DNA from: Chlorobiota bacterium
GTDB taxonomy: Bacteria; Bacteroidota; Ignavibacteria; OLB7
Length of the DNA: 64,000 nucleotides
Direction: 5' to 3'
NCBI GenBank assembly: GCA_016700335.1
Contig: CP065014.1
Span: 1,153,001-1,217,000 of the forward strand
Below are positions 35,663 to 43,707 of this stretch, piece by piece. The position numbers and the translations under genes were made by a program. The first letter of the stretch is position 1. Each line of letters begins with the position of its first letter. The notes beneath the pieces were generated by a model. The model was given only the letters and a program-made list of their open reading frames with translations, was not told where the DNA came from and did not search any database.

Positions 35663-36156
35663 GTATTATTAAAAAGTATGTAATTATTTTTATTTTATTA
35701 CAATTTACTTTTACAAATACTTTTGCTTCAATGAAAGTAAAAGTATGCCAGAAAAGTTTATGTTCAACAGAAAAAAATTGTAAATCAGAGTTAGAATCTT
35801 TTAATGAGAAATATGATTGTTGTAATTTAAATATAGAAAAATTTAATTATCTAATTGATAATTCATCAATATCAAATAACGATAATATACTTCCAGGTTG
35901 TTGTATTAACAATAATTCTTTTAATCAACAAAAAGAAAATTGCTGTAAAATTAATAATCTAACCTTGAAATTTACTTTCATTAGTAACGCAAATATAGTT
36001 TTTAATCACTCACCTAAATTAGTTGTAAACATAGATTACAGATTTAAATTTCCTAATATAATTTTAGAAGATAAAGTTAAATCTATTAGTTTTAATTCAA
36101 AACCTCATTTAAAAACTTCAAAAATTAATCAAGAAATAATTTCATTTCAAGTTTGA
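35659..36156 (+). CDS. Exported cysteine-rich protein, resembles HYC_CC_PP family
   Basis: A 165-aa protein with a signal peptide (about 6-24) and nine cysteines: single ones at 30, 35 and 41 and pairs at 54-55, 81-82 and 95-96. The layout of an early VKVC, then CC pairs and a CCKINN-to-strand transition resembles the small HYC_CC_PP proteins that accompany copper-linked TonB receptors in Bacteroidota; this relation is my recollection of the family pattern and is tentative. The cysteines suggest binding of a soft metal such as Cu(I). Confidence 0.68.
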   Translation: MSIIKKYVIIFILLQFTFTNTFASMKVKVCQKSLCSTEKNCKSELESFNEKYDCCNLNIEKFNYLIDNSSISNNDNILPGCCINNNSFNQQKENCCKINNLTLKFTFISNANIVFNHSPKLVVNIDYRFKFPNIILEDKVKSISFNSKPHLKTSKINQEIISFQV

Positions 36157-36185
36157 TATAGTTAATTGATTTAATTAATAAAATT

Positions 36186-36210
36186 TTCTATTAGATATCA
36201 TCTGATAGAA
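36186..36210. other. Hairpin between the Cys-rich gene and the TonB receptor gene
   Basis: An 11-bp stem (36186-36196 with 36200-36210, one G-T wobble) around a 3-nt loop, in the 87-nt gap before the receptor gene. There is no T run after it, so it is more likely an RNA-processing or stabilising element than a full terminator. Confidence 0.4.
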
Positions 36211-36243
36211 TTTATATCAACTCAATTATCTATTCAATAAAAA

Positions 36244-38454
36244 ATGAAAATATATTTTTTTTTAATAATATTTTTTACAGTTACATTTAAATTAAATTCA
36301 CAAATAGTAAAAGGGACAGTCTTTCAAATTGATAAAGATGGTTTAAATTCACCACTACCAGGAGCAACCATTAAATTATTAAACACTAAAATTGGTTCAA
36401 TTTCAAATTCAAATGGTCAATTTCAAATTGATTTAAAATTTGCAGATACTAATAAATTGTTAGTTGTAAGTTTTATTGGATTTGAATCTGATACAACTTT
36501 GTTAGATGGAATGTTAAATGATTACGAAATCACTCTTGAACCTTTAATAACTAATTCAAAGGAGGTACAGATAACTGCTGAAAAATCAGCACAATCTGTT
36601 GGCTTAAAAACACTAAAGCAAGAATTTATAACTGGTAAGCTTTTCCGAAGAAGTGCTTGCTGTGCTTTATCTGAAGCATTTGAAAAGAATGCTAGTGCAG
36701 AAGTGTCTTATAGTGATGCATTAACAGGAGTAAAGCAAATAAAATTACTAGGACTTAAAGGTGAATATTCATATTTGTTAACTGAAACAATTCCAATATT
36801 TTCAGGATTAACTTCAAAATATGCCCTTGAATATACACCTCCAACTTGGCTAGAAGGTATCTCGATTACAAAAGGAGCTTCATCAGTTTCAAGTGGTTAT
36901 GAAGGTATTACAGGTCAGATTAATTTAGAATACAAAAAACCTTTTGATATGTCCCCTTTTGAAGGGAATGTTTATGTTAACTCAAGTAATAGAATTGATC
37001 TAAATTTAAGTTCTGCAATTAAGGTGAATGAAAAATTATCTACAGGCATTTTTGTATCTGGAAGAAATTCGAATTTAAAAGAAGACCATAATAACGATGG
37101 TTTTATTGATGTTCCACTAAACAAACAAATTAATATTGCAAACCGATGGATTTATGTTACTGATGGATTTGAAGCACAATTGTTTGCTAGGGGGCTAAAT
37201 GATGAATATAACTCAGGTCAAGTTAATTTTATTGATAAAATTAGCACCCCCTTAAATTATGGATCTTCTACAAAAATCAGTAGATATGAATTTTTTACAA
37301 AAATGGCGAAACTCGAAACTGAAACTGATCATTTAAGTTTAGCTTTAATTCTTAGTGGTTCAACTGATAGTATCTCATCATTTTCTGGTTTAAAATCTTT
37401 TGATACAAAAGAGGATAAATTCAATGCAAAATTTATACTGAAAAGTGAAATTGGTATTCATGAAGAAGATTATTATACTTTTGGAATGAGTTATTTATAC
37501 AGAAATCAAATTGGGAATTATAATGAAAAAGTTAATAAATTTAAAATAGATGAAAAGGAGTCTGTAGTTGGTCTTTTTGCTGAATTGAATTATAAACCCT
37601 TTGATCAAATTAGTTTCATAGCGGGTATTAGAGCAGATCAACATAATAATTATGGAACATTACTAACTCCAAGATTCCACTTAAAATATGATTTATCAGA
37701 TCTTTTTAAAGTTAGATTTAGTTTAGGTTACGGCTACCATGCTGCTTCTGTAATTGGTGAAAATCCAAATGTACTTTCATCTGCCCGATTGTTAAAAATT
37801 AATAATTTAGAAATCGAATCTGCAGTAAATATTGGCTCAAGCATTAACACAACATTAGAATTGTTTGAAATTCCTTTTATCTTTGATTTAGATTTTTATA
37901 GTACAAATTTTGTAAATCAAGTTATTGCTGATTATGATTCGAGTATCGATTCTATAATATTTAAAAATGTTAAAAATGAATCTTATACTAATAATTATCA
38001 AGCACAAGTCTCATTTAATTTAATTCCTGAATTAGAGCTAGCATTTGCTTATAGATACAATGATATTAAATCAATATTTGGCAATGAAAAACTTATTCAA
38101 CCACTGCAATCACCTGGTAGAATCTTGGTTACAGGATCTTATTTATCACATAAAAAAGATTTCCAATTTGATGGTACATTAATTTGGAATTCTTCTGGAA
38201 GATTACCTAATTTTATTTATTCTCACGAAACTAATGAGAATACTTTTAAAAATTTCTTTAGATTTAATTTACAAGTTACTAAAAAATTTGGTGAATTGGA
38301 ATTTTATATAGGAGGGGAAAATTTAAGTAATTTCACACAACATCAACCTATAATTGAATCATCAAATCCGTTCTCAGATAATTTTGATGCTAGTATGATA
38401 TGGGGACCATTAGAAGGAAGAATGTTCTATTTTGGTTCTAGATTCAAATTATAA
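36244..38454 (+). CDS. TonB-dependent receptor of a copper-linked type
   Basis: A 736-aa outer-membrane receptor. Signal peptide 1-19, a carboxypeptidase-regulatory-like domain (about 21-105), a plug (about 110-250) and a beta barrel ending in FRFKL-like aromatic strand (FGSRFKL). The plug bears FRRSACCALSEAF with Cys139-Cys140; this double-Cys plug is typical of receptors encoded next to HMA proteins in Bacteroidota. With the preceding genes it is the likely entry point of copper or a copper complex through the outer membrane. Confidence 0.9.
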   Translation: MKIYFFLIIFFTVTFKLNSQIVKGTVFQIDKDGLNSPLPGATIKLLNTKIGSISNSNGQFQIDLKFADTNKLLVVSFIGFESDTTLLDGMLNDYEITLEPLITNSKEVQITAEKSAQSVGLKTLKQEFITGKLFRRSACCALSEAFEKNASAEVSYSDALTGVKQIKLLGLKGEYSYLLTETIPIFSGLTSKYALEYTPPTWLEGISITKGASSVSSGYEGITGQINLEYKKPFDMSPFEGNVYVNSSNRIDLNLSSAIKVNEKLSTGIFVSGRNSNLKEDHNNDGFIDVPLNKQINIANRWIYVTDGFEAQLFARGLNDEYNSGQVNFIDKISTPLNYGSSTKISRYEFFTKMAKLETETDHLSLALILSGSTDSISSFSGLKSFDTKEDKFNAKFILKSEIGIHEEDYYTFGMSYLYRNQIGNYNEKVNKFKIDEKESVVGLFAELNYKPFDQISFIAGIRADQHNNYGTLLTPRFHLKYDLSDLFKVRFSLGYGYHAASVIGENPNVLSSARLLKINNLEIESAVNIGSSINTTLELFEIPFIFDLDFYSTNFVNQVIADYDSSIDSIIFKNVKNESYTNNYQAQVSFNLIPELELAFAYRYNDIKSIFGNEKLIQPLQSPGRILVTGSYLSHKKDFQFDGTLIWNSSGRLPNFIYSHETNENTFKNFFRFNLQVTKKFGELEFYIGGENLSNFTQHQPIIESSNPFSDNFDASMIWGPLEGRMFYFGSRFKL

Positions 38455-38520
38455 AATTAACAAATTAATTTGATGCATTAAGTTATTTTTGGACAATAAT
38501 TAAAATTAATAATCAAATAA

Positions 38521-39183
38521 ATGGCTTTAGGAATAAAGAACACTGAGGTTACAAATGAAATTTATCAATATTTAGTTGATAATTTTTCGGGTGAAGATGA
38601 GTTGTTAATGAATTTGAGAAATGAAGCAAAGGAAGTTGGAATACCAGAAATTTGTATATCACCAGAACAATGTAAATTCTTACAGGTCTTTATTAAATCA
38701 ATCAAAGCTAAAAGAATTATTGAAGTAGGTACTTTAGGAGGTTATAGTGCAATTGTTATGGCTAGAGCTTTACCATTAGATGGAAAGCTAATAACAATAG
38801 AAGTAGATCCATTTCGTGGTGAGTTTGCGAGAAGTCAAATTGCTAAAGCTGGATTGAGTGGAAAAATAGAAGTGCTTATAGGTTCAGGTGTTGATGTACT
38901 TGAGAAAACAATTAATAGTTCAGATAAATTTGATTTTGCTTTTATTGATGCAGATAAAATTTCTTATGTAAGATATTTAGATTTGATACTCCCCCTCATG
39001 AATAAAGGTGGGGTGATAACAGGTGATAATGCACTTGCATGGGGGTTAGTTCATGATGAAAATACTGACAATAAAGATGTTAAAGCTATTCAATCATTCA
39101 ATAATGCAATGAAATGTAATCCATTAATAGAAAGCTGTATTGTTCCAGTTGGTGATGGTATGTGTATGGGAATTGTATTGTAA
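38521..39183 (+). CDS. Class I SAM-dependent O-methyltransferase
   Basis: A 220-aa methyltransferase of the caffeoyl-CoA/catechol O-methyltransferase type. The SAM motif is EVGTLGGYSAIVMARALP, followed by TIEVDP and the metal-binding FIDADK with the later GDNALAWG. It acts on a hydroxylated aromatic or similar small molecule, not identifiable here. It is separated from the copper locus by 66 nt and could be the last gene of that transcript or independent. Confidence 0.9.
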   Translation: MALGIKNTEVTNEIYQYLVDNFSGEDELLMNLRNEAKEVGIPEICISPEQCKFLQVFIKSIKAKRIIEVGTLGGYSAIVMARALPLDGKLITIEVDPFRGEFARSQIAKAGLSGKIEVLIGSGVDVLEKTINSSDKFDFAFIDADKISYVRYLDLILPLMNKGGVITGDNALAWGLVHDENTDNKDVKAIQSFNNAMKCNPLIESCIVPVGDGMCMGIVL

Positions 39184-39221
39184 TTTTTTTAGAATTTGAA
39201 ATCAACTTTGAGATTTATTTT

Positions 39222-39707
39222 ATGGGTTTAAAAGTTTATAGAACTGGTCCTATGGGGGCTTTACTTGACGAATATGAAAAAGCAATTGATGAGTTGAAAT
39301 TAGTATTAATTAGTTTAGACAATTCTAAATTCAAATTGATTGTTGACAATGAAACTAATGATCCAGATTGTGAATCAATTCAATCTATAATGATTCATGT
39401 TATAAGATCAGGTTATGGTTATGCAAATTATATTCGATCTCAATTTGGAGTTAAAGTTGTAGAAGATAAAAATAATTATCTTTGTGGATCGGGTATTACT
39501 TCTTGCAATGAGTTAGATAAAATGTTTTTATATAACGATGAAACTCTTCAAAGTATTTGGAATATTAGTAATGAAGAGTTAATTAAAAATGTCATAAAAA
39601 CTAGATGGGGTCAGTTGTTTGATGTTGATCAATTATTGGAACATGCAATAGTGCATATATTAAGACACAGAAGGCAGATTAATAAATTTAAATCATTATT
39701 AAATTAA
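39222..39707 (+). CDS. DinB-family protein
   Basis: A 161-aa four-helix-bundle protein of the DinB/YfiT superfamily. Conserved metal-site candidates are His near MIHVIRSG and the HAIVHILRHRRQ stretch at the C-terminus. An upstream ATG at 39162 would add 20 residues that overlap the methyltransferase gene and look unlike coding sequence, so I prefer 39222. Such proteins are often metal-dependent thiol-transferases or stress proteins, but the function is not known here. Confidence 0.82.
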   Translation: MGLKVYRTGPMGALLDEYEKAIDELKLVLISLDNSKFKLIVDNETNDPDCESIQSIMIHVIRSGYGYANYIRSQFGVKVVEDKNNYLCGSGITSCNELDKMFLYNDETLQSIWNISNEELIKNVIKTRWGQLFDVDQLLEHAIVHILRHRRQINKFKSLLN

Positions 39708-39710
39708 TTT

Positions 39711-40910
39711 TTATTCTGAAATAATAGGAGCAATTTCTTCTGATTTTTTTAATTTTTCTAAATTCCTTTTAGCAATAATTCTAGCATTTAGTTTTGCTTT
39801 TGCTTTTCTTCTTGAGTTATAATTTATTGATGTTGATAATCTCCAATTAGAATCCAAAATTCCTCTAGCTCTTAAAGAATCTTCTGCAAATTTATATCTA
39901 TCATTTTTAGACTTTCCTCCTCTTAATTCAGGTGGTATTTGGGAAAGAGGTATTAAAGCCTCTTCAACATCCATTGGTTTTTTTGGTAATTGAATAACAA
40001 TATCTTTGTTCGATTTCAACTCTCGCCAAGGTCCACCAGATTTCCTATCATAATCAAACATATCTAAAATAATAACTGGGGTTCCAGTTAATGGAATCAT
40101 TTTATTGTTTGTATCTTTAATAGCACCTTCTCCCCAATCAAAGAGCCATTTGGCATCAGCCATAGACTGCCTTACGCAAGAATGAGATGCAGGTCTTCCT
40201 GGTCTTATAAACTGATGAAAAGCATTTCCTGCATACATATGAAAATTCCAATTATAGGGGAGTTTCCAATTTGTGTCTAATGAAGATCGCCTTAACCTTT
40301 CTTTCCAATTAAGTGCGTATCTACCTGGGAATGTTGGTTTGCTTTTTGTTCCAGTATTAACACCTGCAAACCTAACAAGTTTTCCAAATTCATATGCTGC
40401 ATAACACTGAAAAGCATTAGAAATTATTATTAGTTTTTTTATATCTGATGCTTCATGATAAAATTGAGGAAGAGCAGAATAAAATTTAGGATCCAGTATA
40501 AGCGTATCAGGTATAACTACACTATCACCTGGTTTTATAAAGCCCCAATCTTTTCTATTTAAAGTTGTAAGGATTTGCCTAGAAGAATCATTAACACCAA
40601 AAATTTTTTTTATTGAATCTAATTGAATTTTTGTTGGTGCAAAGCAAGTATAATTTATTTTAGGAATACTAGAATTGTTGGATAATAAAACCTTTTGTCT
40701 TTTAGCTTTTTCTATTGAAGCTAATTTAACTTTATTGATTGAATCTTTTGATTTCAATACAGATTCTAATTCTGGGGGAAGTTTAGTTTCACTATGGAAT
40801 AAGCTATCTAGAGAAAATTTATCAAACGAAAAATTATCAAATGATATATCATCACAAGAAATTAAAACTAGAGATGTAAGAATTAATATTATTGAATATT
40901 TTATTTTCAT
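39711..40910 (-). CDS. L,D-transpeptidase (YkuD) lipoprotein
   Basis: A 399-aa lipoprotein (Cys19, LISC) with a YkuD catalytic domain at about 155-285. The active-site motif reads SHSCVR (His243, Ser244, Cys245), with the upstream His232 of the family; the usual Gly before the Cys (SHGC) is Ser here. Such enzymes cross-link peptidoglycan stem peptides or attach proteins to them. The C-terminus is basic and probably helical. Nearly abuts the convergent DinB gene. Confidence 0.88.
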   Translation of the reverse strand: MKIKYSIILILTSLVLISCDDISFDNFSFDKFSLDSLFHSETKLPPELESVLKSKDSINKVKLASIEKAKRQKVLLSNNSSIPKINYTCFAPTKIQLDSIKKIFGVNDSSRQILTTLNRKDWGFIKPGDSVVIPDTLILDPKFYSALPQFYHEASDIKKLIIISNAFQCYAAYEFGKLVRFAGVNTGTKSKPTFPGRYALNWKERLRRSSLDTNWKLPYNWNFHMYAGNAFHQFIRPGRPASHSCVRQSMADAKWLFDWGEGAIKDTNNKMIPLTGTPVIILDMFDYDRKSGGPWRELKSNKDIVIQLPKKPMDVEEALIPLSQIPPELRGGKSKNDRYKFAEDSLRARGILDSNWRLSTSINYNSRRKAKAKLNARIIAKRNLEKLKKSEEIAPIISE

Positions 40911-40920
40911 ATATAAAATA

Positions 40921-40956
40921 AAGTCAAGTATAATTTTAAATAATTACACTTGACTG
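40921..40956 (-). terminator. Likely terminator of the tig-clpP transcript
   Basis: A 14-bp stem (about 40922-40935 with 40942-40955, one wobble) lies just after the clpP stop on the minus strand and is followed in that direction by a T-rich stretch (ttatttta). It sits between clpP and the next minus-strand gene start. Confidence 0.65.
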
Positions 40957-40973
40957 ATTTAGTAAAAAATAGT

Positions 40974-41654
40974 TTATTCACTCTTTTCCTTTGGTTCTGA
41001 AATAGGAGTATTTTCAATCAATATTTTCTGAGAAGCTGTTGTTGAAGGAATTGCAGGAATAAGTACTCCAGCCTCTTTTCTGCTAGCTAATACTGTGTCA
41101 ATTAATCCATATTCTAAAGCATCTTGAGGCGACATCCAATTATCTCGTTCGGCATCTTTTAAAATTTGATCTATTGACTTTTCGGTATGAGCAGAAATTA
41201 TTCTATATAATTGTTCTCTCATTCTTAACATCTCTTTTAAGTAAATTTCAATTTCAGTTGTTTGCCCTTGAGTTCCTCCTGAAGGCTGATGCATCATAAT
41301 TCTACTATTTGGTAAAGCCATTCTTTTGCCTTTTGCACCTGCACATAACAATACTTGAGCCATTGAGGCTGCCATTCCAATACAAATAGTTGATACTTCT
41401 GCTCTAATAAATTGCATAGTATCATATATTGCTAGTCCAGCAGATACTGATCCTCCTGGAGAATTAATATACATTACAATATCTTTAGTCGGGTCTTCAC
41501 TTTCTAAAAATAAAAGTTCAGCAATAACAATGCTTGCTACCTCATCTGTTATTGGGGAATCTAACATTATAATGCGGTCCTTCAATAATCTACTAAATGG
41601 ATCCCAAACTTCTTCTCCTCTGGAAGTTCTTTCAACAATACGTGGAATAATCAT
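40974..41654 (-). CDS. clpP: ATP-dependent Clp protease proteolytic subunit
   Basis: Barrel-forming serine protease subunit working with ClpX/ClpA. The catalytic triad is Ser97 (GMAASMAQ), His122 (MMHQPSGG) and Asp171. INSPGGSVSAGLAIYDTM is the oxyanion region. At 226 aa it has a C-terminal tail about 25 residues longer than typical. It sits 29 nt downstream of tig, the usual tig-clpP order; clpX is not here. Confidence 0.96.
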   Translation of the reverse strand: MIIPRIVERTSRGEEVWDPFSRLLKDRIIMLDSPITDEVASIVIAELLFLESEDPTKDIVMYINSPGGSVSAGLAIYDTMQFIRAEVSTICIGMAASMAQVLLCAGAKGKRMALPNSRIMMHQPSGGTQGQTTEIEIYLKEMLRMREQLYRIISAHTEKSIDQILKDAERDNWMSPQDALEYGLIDTVLASRKEAGVLIPAIPSTTASQKILIENTPISEPKEKSE

Positions 41655-41683
41655 TTTTAATTAGAAAAATTTTTGAAAATAAA

Positions 41684-43045
41684 TTAATGAACGTGATTTT
41701 CTTCATCATGATTATGATCATGTTCTGAATGTCCATGTTCAGAATGATTATGATCACTATGTATTAAATCATTTTGTTTATTAGTGATTGTTGTATCCTG
41801 AACTTCTTCAATGACGGCATTATCTTCTAAGAATTGTAAAGTCTTAATTGTTAATATTTGATTCTTAACTTGTTCGTTTTCTTTAAAGAAATTTGTTAAT
41901 GTTGCAGTATCAGTTCCATATTGTTGTGCTTGCATTTCTGCATAATCTTCAATGTCAATATCTTCAACAATAATATTTTCAAGTTCAATAATTTTATCTC
42001 TAATAATAGCCCATCTTCCTGTTTCACGAGCTCTTTCTTCATTTTCTACAACAAATTTATCAATATCAAATCCTTTTGGAAGTTCTCCTTTTTTATCTTT
42101 TTTACTATTAACTAAATCCATCATAATCTGTTGTGTTACTGAATCAGGAACTTCAAATGTGTCTTTATGGGATTCGACTAATTTTGCAACCAATTCGTTA
42201 TGAAACAATTCTTCGTAATACTTAGCAGTATCAAAATCAATTTTTCTTTTAGCCTCAGATTTGAATCCTTCTAATGTTAATTTATCATCTCCTGATAATT
42301 TCTGTAATAGCTCATCATTTACTTCTGGTAAAACTACTTTTTTAATTTCTCCAACTTCTAATTTGAAATTAATTACTTTGTTTTCTGTTTTATCATCAAC
42401 TTCGTATGTAAAATTATCACCTGTATTTTTTCCTATTAAAGAATCTACTAATTTTTTATCTGCTTTTGGATTCTTTAAATATAGATTTGAAGGGAATGGA
42501 ACGGCATCTTCAGCAGTATTACCTGATTCATCAATTCTAGTCATTGTAATCTTAACAAAGTGATTTTCATTTTCAATTACAGATGTATCTTCAAAAGTTG
42601 CTTGAGACTCTTGCATTCTTGAAACTTCATTCTCAACATCTTCATCTGTTACTTCATGAAAATATCTCTTTGCAGAAATACCTTTATATTCATTTATACT
42701 AAAACTTGGATAAACTTCGAATGAGATAGTGCATTCAATTCCACCATCCAACTTTTTGTCAAGTTTAACTATTCCAGGATATCCAATTGGTGAAACACCA
42801 CCAGATTCAACCCAAGATGCAAACTGTTGGTTGATACATTTTTCATATGCTTCTTGATCAATATCTTTTCCCATCAATTTACGAATTACATCTTGAGGTA
42901 CTCTACCCTGACGGTAACCCTTAAGATTTACTTTTGATTGAGCTTGATGATATGCTTGAGCAATATGTGGGGCTGTTTCTTCACTTGAAATTATCATATC
43001 AAGTTCGCGTTTAACACCGCTAACTTCACGTAATGTTGACTGCAT
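41684..43045 (-). CDS. tig: Trigger factor with His-rich C-terminal tail
   Basis: Ribosome-bound chaperone and peptidyl-prolyl isomerase, 453 aa. The ribosome-binding segment has GYRQGRVPQDVI, a version of the GFRxGKxP loop. The middle PPIase domain is around 155-240 and the long helical C-domain follows. The last 25 residues are a run of His, Asp, Glu and Ser (HSDHNHSEHGHSEHDHNH), not part of the core fold and suggestive of Ni, Zn or Cu binding. Encoded upstream of clpP. Confidence 0.94.
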   Translation of the reverse strand: MQSTLREVSGVKRELDMIISSEETAPHIAQAYHQAQSKVNLKGYRQGRVPQDVIRKLMGKDIDQEAYEKCINQQFASWVESGGVSPIGYPGIVKLDKKLDGGIECTISFEVYPSFSINEYKGISAKRYFHEVTDEDVENEVSRMQESQATFEDTSVIENENHFVKITMTRIDESGNTAEDAVPFPSNLYLKNPKADKKLVDSLIGKNTGDNFTYEVDDKTENKVINFKLEVGEIKKVVLPEVNDELLQKLSGDDKLTLEGFKSEAKRKIDFDTAKYYEELFHNELVAKLVESHKDTFEVPDSVTQQIMMDLVNSKKDKKGELPKGFDIDKFVVENEERARETGRWAIIRDKIIELENIIVEDIDIEDYAEMQAQQYGTDTATLTNFFKENEQVKNQILTIKTLQFLEDNAVIEEVQDTTITNKQNDLIHSDHNHSEHGHSEHDHNHDEENHVH

Positions 43046-43096
43046 TGATTGTATTAAATAAGGAATGTATATGGTAAGTTGAATTTAAAAACTAAG

Positions 43097-43178
43097 TGCG
43101 GGTGGAGGGACTTGAACCCCCATGCCTCACGGCACCAGATCCTAAGTCTGGCGCGTCTGCCAATTTCGCCACACCCGC
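43097..43178 (-). tRNA. tRNA-Leu (anticodon UAG)
   Basis: On the minus strand the sequence folds into a cloverleaf with a 7-bp acceptor stem (gcgggtg/cacccgc), anticodon stem ccaga/tctgg around the loop cttagga, giving anticodon UAG (reads CUA leucine codons), a long type-II variable arm (tgccgtgaggcat) and the T arm gggggttcaagtccctc. Discriminator base A at 43097; CCA is not encoded. The long variable arm and anticodon both fit leucine. Confidence 0.96.
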
Positions 43179-43203
43179 AGTAAGTTTATCTAATAAATGA
43201 TTG

Positions 43204-43234
43204 CAAATATAAGAGTATCATTTAGTTAGACAAA
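43204..43234 (-). promoter_or_regulatory. Bacteroidota-type promoter of tRNA-Leu
   Basis: On the minus strand TTTG (43231-43234) is followed after exactly 19 nt by TATATTTG (43204-43211), a full match to the Bacteroidota promoter pattern TTTG-N19-TAnnTTTG. The predicted start lies just upstream of the tRNA, with a leader of about 15-20 nt. Confidence 0.72.
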
Positions 43235-43278
43235 GAAACTTTTTAGATATTATATTTGTATTTATTCTAAAACAAATA

Positions 43279-43680
43279 ATGTACAAATTAAATAGTTTTC
43301 TAATATTATTATTTATTACTTTTCCTTTCAATTCTTGTGATAATCAACCTGTTAACCCAAATCCGAACGATAGATGGTTACCTATGATTTATAATATTCA
43401 ATCAATTATAATTAATGATAAAAATGTTTCTATTGATATTAATTGCTCATTACCAAATACATGTTTTCAATTTGTACAAAATGAAATATATAAATTAGGT
43501 GAAGATGTTTTTATAAGTTCTTATTTTAGAAAAACAGATAATTCAGAAATAAACTGCCCTGAAGTTGTTTCAAATTTTATAGTAAACACAAATATAAGAT
43601 TCTCTGAACCTGGAAAGTACAAATTTCATTTTATAAAAAATGATTCATATAGTTTAGATACTTTGATAACTTTACAATAA
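43279..43680 (+). CDS. Hypothetical lipoprotein
   Basis: A 133-aa protein with a signal and a plausible lipobox (NSC, Cys20). Mature sequence begins with a Pro/Asn-rich linker and contains a small beta domain with two cysteines (CSLPNTCF). I do not recognise a family. A TATATTTG box (43251-43258) precedes it by about 20 nt, but the upstream TTTG is not seen at the right distance. The next gene starts 28 nt later. Confidence 0.65.
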   Translation: MYKLNSFLILLFITFPFNSCDNQPVNPNPNDRWLPMIYNIQSIIINDKNVSIDINCSLPNTCFQFVQNEIYKLGEDVFISSYFRKTDNSEINCPEVVSNFIVNTNIRFSEPGKYKFHFIKNDSYSLDTLITLQ

Positions 43681-43707
43681 TAATCTAAATTTTTTTAAAT
43701 ATTCTTT

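Noticed and set aside
31364..38454. Methanobactin biosynthesis cluster
   Set aside because: MbnH/MbnP-like genes are present, but no mbnA-like precursor, mbnB or mbnC homologue was seen, so this is not a methanobactin producer locus on present evidence.
39162..39221. Upstream ATG for the DinB gene
   Set aside because: The extra 20 residues overlap the methyltransferase gene and do not resemble the family start.
41921..42563. Plus-strand open frames opposite the trigger factor gene
   Set aside because: Low-complexity Ser/Phe/Asn-rich shadows of the tig coding sequence.
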